Made by a program: the position numbers and the translations under genes. The notes below the pieces were generated by a model. The model did no database searches. It saw only the letters and a list, made by a program, of their open reading frames with translations, and was not told the DNA's origin. Below, piece after piece: positions 63,925 through 64,000 of a stretch of 64,000 bases of DNA. Position 1 is the first letter of the stretch. The number at the start of each line of letters is the position of its first letter. The stretch comes from Blautia sp. (lineage in GTDB: Bacteria > Bacillota > Clostridia > Lachnospirales > Lachnospiraceae), in assembly GCA_029257775.1 (NCBI GenBank), contig JARIAQ010000014.1:58895-122894 (forward strand). The letters are read 5' to 3'.

Positions 63925-64000
63925 ATCGAAGCTGTCACAAGACAGGAACCTTGATAATTAAACAGTGAAACACATGAAACGAAAATTCTTTTACATTCAT
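63925..64000 (+). promoter_or_regulatory. Leader of a probable rRNA operon
   Basis: After P4 the sequence continues AACCTTGATAATTAAACAGT and GAAACACATGAAACG, the kind of leader that precedes 16S rRNA in Clostridia. No coding start is seen. The 16S gene itself would lie beyond the window, so this is inference. Confidence 0.65.

Overview
The window looks like the chromosome of a low-GC, Gram-positive, spore-forming anaerobe of the Lachnospiraceae (Blautia/Dorea/Ruminococcus-like). I infer this from AT-rich codon use, AGGAGG-type ribosome binding sites, a glgC-glgD pair, spoVG and a YyaC-type spore protease. A large-type SRP RNA and several families I associate with Lachnospiraceae (DUF6128- and DUF5711-like proteins) point the same way. 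I see no phage, transposon, CRISPR array or plasmid genes; this is core chromosome with a few accessory cassettes.

Layout. 1-6.8 kb: rpoB (5' end outside the window) and rpoC. 6.8-13.5 kb: a sugar-uptake cassette (ROK regulator, DUF4838 protein, two ABC permeases and a lipoprotein, no ATPase) that splits rpoBC from the rest of the str region. 13.6-18.4 kb: rpsL, rpsG, fusA and tuf with strong promoters and structured leaders. 18.5-22.3 kb: L-cysteine desulfidase-like enzyme, putative heavy-metal exporter, NCS2 purine permease. 22.3-26.6 kb: TetR regulator with a small membrane protein, Na/phosphate cotransporter with possible PHO boxes, SdpR-SdpI pair, small hypothetical. 26.7-35.5 kb: methyltransferase, a large exported protein, M29 aminopeptidase and regulator, facing a convergent M20 peptidase and YfcC transporter unit. 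35.8-39.7 kb: asnS, SbcD-like nuclease and a miniature YhaN-like ATPase. 39.8-45 kb (minus): small membrane protein, PRPP synthetase, DnaI-like helicase loader, DnaD and murC, with DnaA boxes between dnaD and murC. 45.2-48 kb: glgC, glgD, spoVG. 48-53.3 kb: RNA methyltransferase, tRNA-Pro, DUF6128-like protein, tRNA-Ser, tadA, homocysteine methyltransferase, DedA. 53.4-59 kb: SRP RNA, dnaX-ybaB-recR, transaldolase-like fsa, split transketolase. 59.1-63.6 kb: HD protein, YyaC, then LysM, DUF5711-like and CvpA genes. 63.6-64 kb: four tandem consensus promoters and a leader, very probably feeding an rRNA operon just past the window.

How the genes work together. Most of the window is growth machinery: transcription, translation, replication and recombination, wall synthesis, glycogen and pentose-phosphate metabolism. 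Accessory units are short and carry their own regulators next to conspicuous palindromes: ROK with a 20-bp inverted repeat, TetR with a 13-bp palindrome, and SdpR with a 40-bp near-palindrome. The items I find most unusual are a catalytically dead MPN/JAMM-like domain in a membrane LysM protein, the cluster of perfect DnaA boxes beside the helicase-loader operon, and the sugar cassette inside the str region. The large exported propeller-like protein with a degenerate C39-like tail and the half-size membrane YhaN homologue also stand out. All functional calls are from reading sequence; no database search was run.
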